Positions 63,353 to 64,000 of a stretch of 64,000 nucleotides of DNA are shown in pieces. Source of the stretch: Pseudomonas entomophila (lineage in GTDB: Bacteria; Pseudomonadota; Gammaproteobacteria; Pseudomonadales; Pseudomonadaceae). The DNA lies in the NCBI RefSeq assembly GCF_013523165.1, contig NZ_JAAMQI010000005.1, positions 62,001-126,000 on the forward strand, given 5' to 3'. Position numbers and translations under genes: made by a program. Position 1 is the stretch's first letter. Each line of letters opens with the position of its first letter. The notes under the pieces were generated by a model. The model made no database searches, was not told the origin of the DNA, and saw nothing but the letters and a program-made list of their open reading frames with translations.

Positions 63353-64000
63353 ATGCGCCTGGACCGCTTTCTCGGCAACCTGCCGTGTTTCAACCGCCAG
63401 CAGGTGCGCCTGTTGCTGGCCCAGCGGCATGTGCGCGTCAATGGGCAGGTGGCCGACGACCCGCGGCACGACGTCAGCGTCTTCGATCGCATCGAGGTCG
63501 AGGCGCGTGTGGTGCAGGTCGGCGAGCCTGCGCACTACTGGATGCTGCACAAGCCGGCAGGTTGCGTCAGCGCCACCCTCGACCCGGAACACCGCACGGT
63601 GATCGACCTGCTGCCAGCCGGCATGGGCCACGGCCTGCACATCGCCGGCCGGCTCGACTACAACACCACCGGCCTGATGATCCTGACCAACGACGGGCAA
63701 TGGTCACGCCGCCTGACCCAACCGGCCACCAAGCTGCCCAAGGTGTACCTCGTCGAGACGCAAGACGAAATCACCGACCAGTATGCGCAGGCGTTTCGCC
63801 AGGGCATCTACTTCGCCTTCGAAGACCTCACCACCCTCCCGGCCGACTTGACCGTGCTGGGCCCGCGCCTGGCGCGGCTGAGCATCGTCGAGGGGCGTTA
63901 TCATCAGGTGAAACGGATGTTCGGGCACTTCGACAACAAGGTGATAGCGCTGCACCGGGAACGGATGGGGAACATCGTGCTGGATGAGGGATTGGCGCCT
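63353..64000 (+). CDS. rsuA: RsuA-family 16S rRNA pseudouridine synthase (cut by window end)
   Basis: It converts a uridine of 16S rRNA (U516 for RsuA) to pseudouridine. The reading frame is open to the last base, giving 216 codons, close to the full family length of about 230. The N-terminal S4-type domain begins MRLDRFLGNLPCFNRQQVRL. The catalytic loop IAGRLDYNTTGLMILTNDGQ contains the essential Asp, and the late motif is EGRYHQVKRMFGHFDNKV. The ATG at 63353 follows the CWC gene by 28 nt. Confidence 0.93.
   Translation, partial: MRLDRFLGNLPCFNRQQVRLLLAQRHVRVNGQVADDPRHDVSVFDRIEVEARVVQVGEPAHYWMLHKPAGCVSATLDPEHRTVIDLLPAGMGHGLHIAGRLDYNTTGLMILTNDGQWSRRLTQPATKLPKVYLVETQDEITDQYAQAFRQGIYFAFEDLTTLPADLTVLGPRLARLSIVEGRYHQVKRMFGHFDNKVIALHRERMGNIVLDEGLAP

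Overview
The window is a GC-rich, gene-dense chromosome segment from a fluorescent Pseudomonas, most likely of the P. putida group. This is inferred from gene content and order, not from a search. The evidence is a glpK-glpR-glpD block followed by the acidic amino acid transporter aatJQMP and its regulator genes aauSR; an algU-mucA-mucB-mucD cluster with no mucC, followed by lepA-lepB-rnc-era-recO-pdxJ; a second Lon-type protease next to the membrane glucose dehydrogenase gcd; and REP elements of the GTGGGAGC...GCTCCCAC type. No rRNA, tRNA, CRISPR array, insertion sequence or prophage is visible.

Layout. 1-4.2 kb: glycerol catabolism (glpK 3' part, glpR, glpD), with GlpR-type palindromes before glpD. 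4.3-11 kb: a complete sigma54-controlled circuit for glutamate/aspartate uptake. It has an AauR-type palindrome, a -24/-12 promoter, the ABC transporter, the sensor AauS and the activator AauR. 11-17 kb: glpM, then a 1789-codon toxin-like protein, the only clearly accessory-looking gene, then metR. 18-27 kb: a large Lhr-type helicase, a zinc-independent L31 paralogue, a divergent class A penicillin-binding protein, a Pr6Pr membrane protein and a small VF530-type protein. 27-36.5 kb: a ZnuD-like TonB receptor, gcd, lon/asrA, cmoA-cmoB. 36.5-46.6 kb (minus strand): pdxJ, recO, era, rnc, lepB, lepA, mucD, mucB, mucA, algU. 47-51 kb: nadB, ygfX-sdhE, ygfZ and an HDOD gene. 51-59 kb: a full tricarboxylate uptake locus, with tctDE divergent from an OprD-type porin, tctC, tctB, tctA and an AbrB-family membrane protein. 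59-64 kb: ung, an enoyl-CoA hydratase-family gene, a small lipoprotein, a diguanylate cyclase, a Cys-rich CWC protein and an RsuA-type pseudouridine synthase cut by the window end.

The main observations concern regulation. The glpD terminator hairpin contains the TTCGG-N4-CCGAA palindrome known as the AauR target, about 110 bp upstream of a near-consensus sigma54 promoter for aatJ. A 19-bp AT-rich element (16/19 identical) lies just upstream of both rpmE2 and the TonB receptor, pointing to a shared zinc (Zur) response. An AlgU-type promoter precedes algU. One-turn-spaced TGAAAG repeats lie between tctD and the porin. The best candidate for under-described biology is the 1789-aa protein at 11.5-16.9 kb. 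I did not find a convincing new multi-gene system.
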